Of a stretch of 51,820 nt of DNA, positions 6,951 to 15,465 are shown in pieces (the stretch's first letter is position 1; the number at the start of each line of letters is the position of its first letter). Both the position numbers and the translations under genes were made by a program. The stretch spans positions 1 to 51,820 of the forward strand of contig NZ_FTPU01000023.1 in NCBI RefSeq assembly GCF_900108115.1. Reading direction: 5' to 3'. Below the pieces are notes generated by a model, which worked only from the letters and a program-made list of their open reading frames with translations, was not told the origin of the DNA and searched no databases. This stretch comes from Epilithonimonas bovis DSM 19482 (GTDB lineage: Bacteria > Bacteroidota > Bacteroidia > Flavobacteriales > Weeksellaceae).

Positions 6951-8123
6951 TTTTTTCTGTTCTTCTAATTTTTCTAAGAGTTCTGTTTCGATATCAATTT
7001 TTGTGTCGATTGATGAAAGAAAATTAGCTATTTTCATTTGTTCTTCAAGAGGTGGAAATTTAATCGGCATAGACTGAAACATTGGTAATCTCAAAGATTT
7101 TACAGTTGAACCTACAGCTTGAGATTGTAAATACTTCTCATCAATATCTATATGATAGTATAAATATTTTCCACTTAATTCAATGAAATCAAAAATTGCA
7201 TACGTTCGTTGATGTAAGTCAAATTTTCCCATAAAATATTTAGGTGTAAATTTCTGTCCTTCTCCTGGTACTATTACTGCTTCTTTGTTGAATAAATATC
7301 GTTTACTTGTTCTAACATCTTGAGATCTATCAAAAAACGTATATTCTCCATCTAAAATTGAATCTTCTCTATTAGAAGAGCCTGTTGTTATTGTAGCTAG
7401 TTCACCGAGTTTTTTATGTTGCCATTCTGGAAAATCATTCCCATTGTCATCTTTAAACGTCAATTGACGAGAGAATATTTTCTTGCTAAGCGTATTCTTT
7501 AACAATTTAAGTTCCTCAATTATTTTAATTTGGGTTTGGATTTTTTCGTCTATCAGAGACAGGAATGAAGATATTTTTTGTTGTTCATTAGGATTCTTTG
7601 GAATAAGAAAGGGGAAATTTTTGATTTGTTTTTGCGAAAGCATTGGAATTGCCCCTAAAGCTTTATTTTTTTGAACCTCATTTTGGATATTCTCCCCAAT
7701 TAAAATATAGTACAGAAATTTCGGATTACAAGTTATATCTTTCAACAAGACCATACTTGGGTTAATTGTTGCAAAACCAATTTCCTTTTCGATTATTGCA
7801 CAATCTCCCAATGTGCCTCGTTGAGAAAAAATGATGTCACCAACTTTAACCATAATTTCAGGTGATTCATAATATTTATCCCAACTCAAAAAAGTGGGTT
7901 CAGACAAATCAATCGTTTGATTTTTTATATGCTTGCCTCCCAATACAAATGCTCCTTTGCCTTCTTCAACCAAATCTCCAGTAGTGTATCCTCTATATCC
8001 TATTCTTCCTTTTAGTAAGCAATTTTCATCTACTGAAGTAAGTTCCCACTCATCAGTAAACCCCGGAAATCGTAAATGGGGAACATTAGCGATATTTTTA
8101 TTATCTTTTTGTATCTCGGTCAT
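6924..8123 (-). CDS. hsdS: Type I restriction-modification specificity subunit HsdS (expressed copy)
   Basis: Recognises the bipartite DNA target of the type I complex. 399 residues: N-terminal MTEIQKDNKNIA, conserved LRFPGFTDEWEL, first recognition domain (about 25-170), central spacer (NEQQKISSFLSLIDEKIQ, 180-225), second recognition domain (about 235-360) and the C-terminal repeat of the spacer (EEQMKIANFLSSIDTKI) ending LLQNLFI. It is the only one of four cassettes with a start codon. It is last in the operon and 137 bases after the toxin-like gene, with no minus-strand promoter visible in that gap. Codon 13 onward lies in the right inversion arm, so everything after residue 12 is exchangeable. 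Confidence 0.92.
   Translation of the reverse strand: MTEIQKDNKNIANVPHLRFPGFTDEWELTSVDENCLLKGRIGYRGYTTGDLVEEGKGAFVLGGKHIKNQTIDLSEPTFLSWDKYYESPEIMVKVGDIIFSQRGTLGDCAIIEKEIGFATINPSMVLLKDITCNPKFLYYILIGENIQNEVQKNKALGAIPMLSQKQIKNFPFLIPKNPNEQQKISSFLSLIDEKIQTQIKIIEELKLLKNTLSKKIFSRQLTFKDDNGNDFPEWQHKKLGELATITTGSSNREDSILDGEYTFFDRSQDVRTSKRYLFNKEAVIVPGEGQKFTPKYFMGKFDLHQRTYAIFDFIELSGKYLYYHIDIDEKYLQSQAVGSTVKSLRLPMFQSMPIKFPPLEEQMKIANFLSSIDTKIDIETELLEKLEEQKKYLLQNLFI
8043..8087 (-). repeat. hsdS inversion repeat, right arm (45 bp)
   Basis: Partner of 4605-4649. It covers codons 13-27 of the expressed hsdS, in register with the left arm. The segment between the arms is about 3.4 kb. Confidence 0.85.
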
Positions 8124-8162
8124 AGTATTATCTTCTTATTCAGCATTAAGGATTTAATCTAT

Positions 8163-8192
8163 TTGCTTTTATATTTTTATTTTGTATCTTTG
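8163..8192 (+). promoter_or_regulatory. Consensus promoter facing against the restriction operon
   Basis: TTG (8163-8165), a 19-base spacer and TATCTTTG (8185-8192) fit the Bacteroidota consensus exactly. It reads rightward, opposite to all restriction genes, from the hsdS leader towards the 3' end of the toxin-like gene. Confidence 0.65.
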
Positions 8193-8198
8193 CAACAG

Positions 8199-8280
8199 CT
8201 CAGTGACCATTTCTTTATTGAATGTAAGTGTTAAAGGAGTTTAGAAACCGTTTAGTTCCACTAAGCGGTTTTGGCTTTTA
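8199..8280 (+). ncRNA. Predicted small antisense RNA upstream of hsdS
   Basis: Downstream of the promoter at 8163-8192 there is no open frame (the only ATG is followed at once by TAA). After about 45 bases comes a hairpin: AAACCGTTTAGT (8245-8256), loop TCC, ACTAAGCGGTTT (8260-8271), twelve pairs including one G-U, followed by TGGCTTTTA. This predicts a transcript of roughly 75-80 nt complementary to the last 20 bases of the toxin-like gene and the leader before hsdS. Nothing similar is known to me; existence and role are inferred. Confidence 0.4.
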
Positions 8281-8746
8281 TATAAGTTTCATACTCTTTT
8301 AATTTCTTTTTTAAAGTATGGTTGTCGGCTATATAAAAAGCAGTCCAAAACAATAAATAGCCATTTCTTTTGGTTAATACTACCAAATATCTTTCAGATT
8401 CATTCAATATATGAATCCGAGTATCTCTTCCAAGTACTTTCTCCCAAATTAATAGTTCTTTATGTGGACAATTTGATATAATGAATTTAGGAAAACGTAT
8501 TCGTTCCATTCTTCTCATATCAGGTGTACGGTTTTGTTCATCCTCACCCTCATGTGTGATATGATAAAAAGTACGATGTAGTCCATCTACTTCCGGATGC
8601 TTTTGTGCTGACACTTTCATGCCTTCGTAAATTGGCTGTGTTTTAATAAAATCATTATGAAAAACCAAATAAATGGCTTCAAAATATGATGTAAAATCAC
8701 CGCCAAAATCACTAAACGGTATTAATTGGGGAAAAACTAAACTCAT
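8261..8746 (-). CDS. Uncharacterised small protein, possible RNase-like toxin (PBECR-like)
   Basis: 161 residues from the ATG at 8746, which overlaps the DUF3800 stop as ATGA; an in-frame ATG 27 bases upstream is less likely. Conserved-looking blocks are FGGDFTSYFEAIYLVFHNDF, KHPEVDGLHRTFYHITHEGE, PDMRRMERIRFPKFII and ERYLVVLTKRNGYLLFWTAF. This pattern belongs to a widespread uncharacterised family I recognise from other genomes. The closing strand pair before the WTA(F/Y) motif resembles phage barnase/EndoU/RelE-like (PBECR) nucleases, but that is a tentative reading. Its translational coupling to the DUF3800 gene and location between hsdM and hsdS suggest a defence or toxin role. Confidence 0.6.
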   Translation of the reverse strand: MSLVFPQLIPFSDFGGDFTSYFEAIYLVFHNDFIKTQPIYEGMKVSAQKHPEVDGLHRTFYHITHEGEDEQNRTPDMRRMERIRFPKFIISNCPHKELLIWEKVLGRDTRIHILNESERYLVVLTKRNGYLLFWTAFYIADNHTLKKKLKEYETYIKAKTA

Positions 8747-9492
8747 ACAAAATATGGTTTTTGAGGTTCCCAAATAAAAACATTGAACTTCCGTTCTTTT
8801 AATAATGTGGATTTTGTAAGCGAATATTTAGAGCGATGTTTAATAAGATTGATTAATTCATTCTTCGCCTTATTATTGTTTAATCCTCTGTTTACATAAG
8901 CCGTAGCACCAATTAATAAATCGGCGAGTTGTAATATCTCTACTTCGTGCGACCGCACTTGTTGTACTTTTTTGATTATTTCTTTGGAATAATCATATTT
9001 ATCATTCCTCAGAACCTGCTCAAGCTTATGAACTTTTTCCTTACTTCTGGTATCCTTAATATCAATATAGATATGATGTGAATTTTCAGGATTTAGAATG
9101 GCTTTTAACATTCCAAAATACATTTTGTAGTAAAATGTATCGTGTGTATGATTAAATTTTTCGTAATTAATAGCGGATTTATCTGATACTACAAGAGTTC
9201 GAAACTGTAAATCATCATCATCAAAAAAATAATTGATGACATCTTTATAATATTCAATTTTTGATTTTGAAACCTTGTTCCATTTCAACTCATAGTAAGT
9301 ACGATTATCCTTATCATTCTTTTTATTTTTAGGAATAAGATTATGCTTGATTTTAAAACTATATAATCTTTCAAAAATTTCTTCTTTCTTTTCAATTGGG
9401 CAATAAACAGCACCTAAAACCATTATAGGTTCTTTGTCATTCAGCAAATGACAACTTTCGTCGCAATATATATTGATTGTTGGTTTCATCAC
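8743..9492 (-). CDS. DUF3800 family protein
   Basis: 249 residues. Acidic positions typical of DUF3800 are visible: NIYCDES at the start (Asp11, Glu12), YYELKW near 67, YIDIKDTRS near 147, and the late QLADLLIGA block around 193. The family is thought to have an RNase H-like fold, with these acidic residues forming a metal site; the function is unproven. It lies nine bases after hsdM and is coupled (ATGA) to the next gene. DUF3800 genes are frequent in defence islands, which fits this place. Confidence 0.8.
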   Translation of the reverse strand: MMKPTINIYCDESCHLLNDKEPIMVLGAVYCPIEKKEEIFERLYSFKIKHNLIPKNKKNDKDNRTYYELKWNKVSKSKIEYYKDVINYFFDDDDLQFRTLVVSDKSAINYEKFNHTHDTFYYKMYFGMLKAILNPENSHHIYIDIKDTRSKEKVHKLEQVLRNDKYDYSKEIIKKVQQVRSHEVEILQLADLLIGATAYVNRGLNNNKAKNELINLIKHRSKYSLTKSTLLKERKFNVFIWEPQKPYFV

Positions 9493-9501
9493 TAAAAAAA
9501 A

Positions 9502-11127
9502 TTAAAAAACAAGCCCCAATTCTTTAAAATATTTTTGAATTTCAATATCCAATTCTGCACGTTTCGCTTCTAAAGATTTGATTTCTTGCATTACAGTGTG
9601 AATATCAACAGGCTCTTCTTCAACCTGCGTGCTTACATATCGGGAAATATTAAGATTATATCCATTTTCTTCTATTTCACTTATTGGAACTCTACGAGAA
9701 TAGCGTTCTTCTTCGTTTCTAAACTGATAGGTTTCTACAATTTTGTCTATATCATTTGGCTCGCCATTTTCACCTTCACGTAAACGATTTTGTCGTTTGT
9801 CTTTTTTATAACATTCGCTGGCATTGATGAATAGTACATCATCAAATCTTTTGCATTTTTTCAAAATCAAAATACAAACAGGAATACCCGTTGAGAAAAA
9901 TAAATTTGAAGGCAATCCGATTACGGTATCTATATGGTTATCTCTTAATAATTTGGTTCGGATACGTTCCTCGGCACCACTTCGGAACAATACACCGTGT
10001 GGAAGAATAATTGCCATTGTTCCTTCGTTAGAAAGATAATGGAAACCGTGAATTAAAAAGGCAAAATCAGCAGCGGATTTAGGGGCTAAACCATAGCTTT
10101 TGAAACGAAAATCGTCAGCTAAACTGTCGTTTGGTTCCCACTTTAAGCTAAAAGGAGGATTGGCTACAATTCCGTCAAATTCAATTTTTTTCGCAGGATT
10201 CATTTCGTTCAACATATCCCAATCATTGGAAAGGGTATCACCATGGTGAATCTCAAATTCTGTGTCTTTTACCCCATGTAAGAGCATATTCATACGGGCA
10301 AGGTTATAGGTAGTGATATTTTTTTCCTGTCCGTATATTTTTCCAATATGCCCTCCGCTTTCTTTTAATTGTCTACGTACATTTAATAGTAAAGAACCTG
10401 AACCACAAGCGAAATCAAATACTTTATCTAATTTTTTCTTTTCTCCCAATGCGGGGTTCTGACTATCTAAAATTACAATTTTAGATAAAATGGTAGACAT
10501 CTGTTGCGGAGTATAAAATTCGCCTGCCTTTTTTCCAGAACCAGCTGCAAACTGTCCGATAAGATATTCGTAAGCATCTCCTAAAATATCTGTATCAGTA
10601 GAAAAAACAGCAATTCCTTCTGCAATTTTCTGAATGATAGTACAAAGCTTTTTGTTTCTTTCAGGAGCTGTTTTACCCAATTTTTCGGAATTGAGATTGA
10701 TTTCCGAAAATAATCCCTGAAACGCACTTTCAAACGATTCATTTTCGATATAGCGGAATCCTGCTTCCAGTGTTACTAGTAAATCACCGTTTTGTGTTCG
10801 GGCAAGTTCAGAAATGTTACTCCACAGATGTTCTGGTTTGATGACATAATGGATTTTCCGACGCATCTGCTTTTCGAAATCAAGTACATCTGCTTCGTTT
10901 GCTTTATACCAAATTTTTAAGGCAGTAGACTTATCTCCTTCTTTTAATTGGGGATAATCTTTCCCTAATTCTTTCTTTGCCGCTTCTTCATAATTATCAG
11001 ACAGATAACGAAGGAATAAAAACGAAAGCATATAATCTCGGAAATCATCTGCGTTCATTGCTCCGCGTAGTTGATCGGCTATTTCCCAAAGGGTTTTACC
11101 CAATTGCTGTTGTTGCTTTAATGTCAT
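9502..11127 (-). CDS. hsdM: Type I restriction-modification methyltransferase subunit HsdM
   Basis: Transfers a methyl group from S-adenosylmethionine to adenine in the target chosen by HsdS. The 541 residues contain an N-terminal helical domain (LWEIADQLRGAMNADDFRDY at 14-33), GEFYTP at 202-207, the AdoMet-binding motif VFDFACGSGSLL at 236-247, the catalytic NPPF at 323-326, and a C-terminal coiled segment that contacts HsdS. All key residues are present. It is two bases downstream of the PrrC-like gene. Confidence 0.96.
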   Translation of the reverse strand: MTLKQQQQLGKTLWEIADQLRGAMNADDFRDYMLSFLFLRYLSDNYEEAAKKELGKDYPQLKEGDKSTALKIWYKANEADVLDFEKQMRRKIHYVIKPEHLWSNISELARTQNGDLLVTLEAGFRYIENESFESAFQGLFSEINLNSEKLGKTAPERNKKLCTIIQKIAEGIAVFSTDTDILGDAYEYLIGQFAAGSGKKAGEFYTPQQMSTILSKIVILDSQNPALGEKKKLDKVFDFACGSGSLLLNVRRQLKESGGHIGKIYGQEKNITTYNLARMNMLLHGVKDTEFEIHHGDTLSNDWDMLNEMNPAKKIEFDGIVANPPFSLKWEPNDSLADDFRFKSYGLAPKSAADFAFLIHGFHYLSNEGTMAIILPHGVLFRSGAEERIRTKLLRDNHIDTVIGLPSNLFFSTGIPVCILILKKCKRFDDVLFINASECYKKDKRQNRLREGENGEPNDIDKIVETYQFRNEEERYSRRVPISEIEENGYNLNISRYVSTQVEEEPVDIHTVMQEIKSLEAKRAELDIEIQKYFKELGLVF

Positions 11128-11129
11128 GA

Positions 11130-12254
11130 TTATTTTATTTCTTCATCGAGTACTTCCGGTAAATAAAATTCATATTTTACAAGAAACTCGTTTAATATAT
11201 TTTTGAAAAGTTCTTTATTATCAACACCCATCTCTACTGGTTCATATATAGAATATTTGCCATGGCTCAAAAGATTGAGGGCACGTGCATATAATACTTC
11301 ATCATTTATACCATGTATACACTTAGAAAAATCGTCAAACCCAAAAAAAGTTGCTGTCTTTTCCAAAGTACTCCTTAACATATTAAAATGATAAGTGCTG
11401 ATTTTATTTGATTCTGCAACACGCTTCAACTCACTCAAAAGAGCTACATGGTGAAAAAATGGAGTGTCATCAGTTGCTCTCAACGTATGTCCTTCTGTTC
11501 CATTTTTGTGTAGAAAATATCGTTTATGATTATTCTTTTTCAATTCATTACACATCACATTAAAAAAAAGATTATGATGAGAAGACAGAATCATTTTAAC
11601 TTTACCAACTCCTTTTTTCAATATCTTAACTAAATCACTTGCTACAGCAATTGTATTATTATCATCTAAAGAAGAAATGGGGTCATCAATATAAATATAT
11701 TTAACCCAATTGTAAGCTTCGTCACCATCTATAGTCAATTCACAAATTACCAGGAAAATACACCAAATGAAAATATTTTCCTCTCCACGAGATATTTTAA
11801 TATTATCCTGAATAATATATTCTGGTTCTTCTGTGTTTGTTTTATATTTTGGATTTTTAATGTTTTTACTGAATACTACTTGCCATTTTTCATAATCAAT
11901 TTTAAAGTCAAATTCAGCATAGCGTTCTAGATACGCAAAGATTTTTTCTTCTAAAGCTAATTCTCTGAAACCATTAAAAAAATTTGATTTAGAGTTTATT
12001 TTAAGCGTTCGGTCTCTGTCATTATCTAAGTCATTATCCCAATAAAAAAGGTCCTCTGTAAAAGCATTAAAATAAAGTGTATCAGAATTTCCTAACTGTT
12101 TACCTTTATCCTTAAAAGCCATTGATATACGAGTTTTTCCCGTTCCATTATATGCATAAAGCAATACAAAATCTGAATTGTTTAAATCATCTCGCAGTCT
12201 GGTTACCAAACGTGGTAAAGTTTTGTATTTGTATATTTTCGGCTTATTACTCAT
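11130..12254 (-). CDS. PrrC-like anticodon nuclease with ABC-type ATPase domain, lacking a long hinge
   Basis: 374 residues. N-terminal ABC-type NTPase: Walker A AYNGTGKTR (34-42), signature-like ISRGEENIFIW (154-164), Walker B and D-loop YIYIDDPISSLDD (186-198), and H-loop SSHHN (224-228). C-terminal part: Arg294 and Glu298 (LRSTLEK) and His331 (LLSHGK). The R-x3-E spacing and the 33-residue distance to His match the PrrC tRNase triad (Arg320, Glu324, His356). PrrC-type enzymes cut an anticodon loop when a type I complex that masks them is disturbed by a phage inhibitor. The gene lies between hsdR and hsdM, overlapping the hsdR end by eight bases, as expected for a complex-bound toxin. There is no RloC-like zinc-hook coiled coil. 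tRNA target unknown. Confidence 0.75.
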   Translation of the reverse strand: MSNKPKIYKYKTLPRLVTRLRDDLNNSDFVLLYAYNGTGKTRISMAFKDKGKQLGNSDTLYFNAFTEDLFYWDNDLDNDRDRTLKINSKSNFFNGFRELALEEKIFAYLERYAEFDFKIDYEKWQVVFSKNIKNPKYKTNTEEPEYIIQDNIKISRGEENIFIWCIFLVICELTIDGDEAYNWVKYIYIDDPISSLDDNNTIAVASDLVKILKKGVGKVKMILSSHHNLFFNVMCNELKKNNHKRYFLHKNGTEGHTLRATDDTPFFHHVALLSELKRVAESNKISTYHFNMLRSTLEKTATFFGFDDFSKCIHGINDEVLYARALNLLSHGKYSIYEPVEMGVDNKELFKNILNEFLVKYEFYLPEVLDEEIK

Positions 12255-15200
12255 AAGCTGCTAATCCAGATATTTCACGACCTTGTGCTTGTTTTTTTAA
12301 AATCGGAACCAAATCTTCCATTAATGAAAGCTCTTTTGTTTTTCTCTCCTTCCAACTCAGTTCCAAAGGTTCTAGAAGGTCGGTTAATTTCTCTCCATCA
12401 AAAATCATCCGATTCAATACTTGGCTAATAAAATCCTTTAATATTGTTACAGGTAAATTATGTTTATCAGCAATTGCTAACAATTCTTTGTTATTTTTTT
12501 CAATTTTAAAAATTTCATAACCTTTTTTTAGTGCTTGTTCGTCTTGCCCGCTATTCCAGTCTAAACTATTTATATACTCGGTCAAATCTTCTTGTTCTTC
12601 CATCATATTCGAACTTGACGTAAGTAAACTTATCACCTGTGATTTTGTCATTTTTTGTTTAGCCGGTTTCTTTTGCATATTATCAGCAATCAATGACATT
12701 ATGTAATCATAGTCAATCAGTGTAGAAGCAAAAAGAACAAATTCAAAATCGAGTTGCTGTATATCATCGGGAGCATTACGACCTTCGTCTTGCTGTATTT
12801 TTTTGAACTGTTTAGCTGTTTCTATATACGAACTTTTGAAGGAACGCAAAGTATCTTCAGGCAAAATGGTTTCAATGATTTCTTTCTGCTCAATGTCTAA
12901 ATCTGTATATTGGTCGAGCTGAGTTTTTAACCGTTGTACTTCTTTAAAATTTTTCACAAAGGCAATTTTAGCAGCATCACCTCTCAAATTATATACTTCT
13001 TGGGGTTCACAAACCAAATTGTTTTTCGCCATAAAATCACCTAATTGTGCAACTGCTTCTTTATATTTTTCAATCACCACAGGAGCTGGTTCAACTAACC
13101 AAATTTCTTTGGCTTCTTCGTCAGATTTTTCACCAGAAAACAATGTTATAGCAGCATTTACAGCATCTTGCTGATGACGAAAATCCAAAATATTCCCATA
13201 GGGTTTAGTGTCATTCAACACACGATTGGTTCGGGAAAATGCCTGTATCAATCCGTGAAATTTCAGATTCTTATCCACGTATAAAGTGTTAAGGTATTTT
13301 GAATCAAATCCTGTAAGTAACATATCTACCACAATGGTAATGTCAATCTTATTTTTGTGTGGATAATCTTTATTACTATACTTATGATCCTTTATGCGTT
13401 TTTGTACATTTTGATAATATGAATCAAATTCATTGATATTGTGATTAGTATTGTATTGCTTATTGTAATCGGCAATTATTTCTATTAAAGCTTTTTTCTT
13501 TTCTTCCGGGTTAATTTGATTGTCTAAACTTTCTTGTACTAAATCCTCTTGTAATTGTTTAATATCTTCTGCATTCTTCTGGCTTTGTTTGTCTCCATTT
13601 TTTGCAATGAGTTGTGCCGGCGGAGAAAATACACAGGCAATATTAAGCTGTTCATAATCCTCATTCTCTGCTTTCTTCTTTTGCTGTATTTCTTTGAAAA
13701 GGCGATAATATTCTATAGCGTTATTGATAGATGCAGTTGCAAGAACAGCATTAAAACGTCTACTATTGGTTGCTACATCGTGTTTTTCTATAATCGCCTC
13801 TGCCACGGCTTGTTGGGCTAAGGTTTCGCCAGGTTTAAGCTGTACGTTTCCTTTTCCTTTAAAATAATCGATATGAAAACGTAGTACATTTCTGTCATCA
13901 ATAGCGTGAGTAATTGTATATGCGTGTAGTTGTTTTTCAAAAATATCATCGGTTGTTTTATTGAAAGCCTGTTCTCCTTCTCGAATGGTATAACTGGAAT
14001 TATCAGGAAAAATAGGCGTTCCGGTAAATCCGAAGAGTTGTGCATTTGGAAAGAATTCTTTTATAGCTTTATGATTTTCCCCAAATTGCGAGCGGTGACA
14101 TTCATCAAAAATGAAAACGATTCGCTTTTTACTTAATGACAGCAAACGTTCTTTGTAATTCTTACGATTACTTTCATCTAATGCCAAACCTAATTTCTGT
14201 ATAGTGGTAACAATTACTTTATCCGCATAATCGGTAGAAAGCAATCTATTCACAAGAGTTTCGGTATTGGTATTTTCTTCAACACTTCCTTCTTGAAATT
14301 TATTAAATTCTTCTCTAGTTTGTCTGTCCAAATCTTTACGATCGACTACAAATAAACATTTTTCAATATCAGGATTGTCTTTCAATAATGTGGAAGCCTT
14401 GAAAGATGTCAATGTTTTTCCACTTCCTGTTGTATGCCAAATATACCCGTTTCCACGATTTTGCTGAATACAGTCAACAATGGCTTTTACTGCATAAATT
14501 TGATATGGACGCATAATTAGCATTTTCTGCTCACTCTCTACAAGAACCATATACTTGCTGATTAATTCTCCCAGTGTACATTTTGGAAGGAACTTTTCAG
14601 CAAAAGAATCTATATGGGTAATTTTTTTATTTTGTTCATCAGCATATTGATAGACAGGCAAAAATTGCTCATCAGCATTAAAACTAAAATGTTGATTTCT
14701 ATTATTTGCAAAGTAATAGGTGTTTGTTTTATTACTTACGATGAATAATTGCACAAAACAAAGCAGAGAATTAGTGTATCCATTACCTGAATCATTTTTA
14801 TAATCTACGATCTGTTGCATGGCTTTACGCGGCGAAATTTCCAATGTTTTCAATTCAACTTGAACAATAGGAATCCCATTGATGAGAATTATTACATCAT
14901 ATCGGTGATTACTGTTTTGCGTATTTATCCTCAACTGGTTGATGACCTCATATTCGTTTTTACACCAATCTTTGATATTTACCAAAGTGTAATGCAAAGG
15001 AGTTCCGTCTTCACGTTGAAAATAGTTTCTTGCACGTAGCAATTTGGAAGCATTGAAAACATCAGGATTTATAATATCACTTTTCAAACGTTCAAATTCA
15101 CTATTCGACAATTTTACTCTGTTAAGAGTTTCAAATTTTTCCCTAAAATTTTTCTCTAAGGTATCTTTATCATGGATGTCTTTCCGATATGTATATTTAA

Positions 15201-15255
15201 GATCTTCTAATTTTTTTATAAAGAGATCTTCAATTTGTGCTTCTTTGGTCATCAT
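12247..15255 (-). CDS. hsdR: Type I restriction endonuclease subunit HsdR
   Basis: Motor and nuclease subunit that translocates DNA and cuts away from the recognition site. In 1002 residues: a PD-(D/E)xK nuclease (Asp120, Glu134, Lys136 in RYDVIILINGIPIVQVELK), Walker A HTTGSGKT at 274-281, DECH at 384-387, TGTP at 411-414, further helicase motifs up to QAFSRTNR, and a C-terminal helical domain. All catalytic positions are present. It is the first gene of the operon. A -7-like TATCTTTG lies on the minus strand at 15298-15291, without a clear -33 element. The start could also be the second Met (15252). Confidence 0.95.
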   Translation of the reverse strand: MMTKEAQIEDLFIKKLEDLKYTYRKDIHDKDTLEKNFREKFETLNRVKLSNSEFERLKSDIINPDVFNASKLLRARNYFQREDGTPLHYTLVNIKDWCKNEYEVINQLRINTQNSNHRYDVIILINGIPIVQVELKTLEISPRKAMQQIVDYKNDSGNGYTNSLLCFVQLFIVSNKTNTYYFANNRNQHFSFNADEQFLPVYQYADEQNKKITHIDSFAEKFLPKCTLGELISKYMVLVESEQKMLIMRPYQIYAVKAIVDCIQQNRGNGYIWHTTGSGKTLTSFKASTLLKDNPDIEKCLFVVDRKDLDRQTREEFNKFQEGSVEENTNTETLVNRLLSTDYADKVIVTTIQKLGLALDESNRKNYKERLLSLSKKRIVFIFDECHRSQFGENHKAIKEFFPNAQLFGFTGTPIFPDNSSYTIREGEQAFNKTTDDIFEKQLHAYTITHAIDDRNVLRFHIDYFKGKGNVQLKPGETLAQQAVAEAIIEKHDVATNSRRFNAVLATASINNAIEYYRLFKEIQQKKKAENEDYEQLNIACVFSPPAQLIAKNGDKQSQKNAEDIKQLQEDLVQESLDNQINPEEKKKALIEIIADYNKQYNTNHNINEFDSYYQNVQKRIKDHKYSNKDYPHKNKIDITIVVDMLLTGFDSKYLNTLYVDKNLKFHGLIQAFSRTNRVLNDTKPYGNILDFRHQQDAVNAAITLFSGEKSDEEAKEIWLVEPAPVVIEKYKEAVAQLGDFMAKNNLVCEPQEVYNLRGDAAKIAFVKNFKEVQRLKTQLDQYTDLDIEQKEIIETILPEDTLRSFKSSYIETAKQFKKIQQDEGRNAPDDIQQLDFEFVLFASTLIDYDYIMSLIADNMQKKPAKQKMTKSQVISLLTSSSNMMEEQEDLTEYINSLDWNSGQDEQALKKGYEIFKIEKNNKELLAIADKHNLPVTILKDFISQVLNRMIFDGEKLTDLLEPLELSWKERKTKELSLMEDLVPILKKQAQGREISGLAAYE

Positions 15256-15465
15256 ATTTCTTAGCGAAAATTAGTTTTTACAATAGTTATCAAAGATACC
15301 AATATTTATGTATAAAAGAGTTTGGATATTCAATGATTTTTCTATCTGTGTTTGAATTAGCTCTTCTATTTTTTTGAATTCTTGGTGTTTTTTATCATTC
15401 TTGTTTTGGTTCTATCTTTCATAGAGACAAACTCTTTGATGACATAAATACATATTTAAATTACA

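Noticed and set aside
12247-15255. Rightward frames over hsdR (for example 13555-13821 and 14815-15039)
   Set aside because: They are antisense to a gene with clear motifs throughout and encode no recognisable domain.
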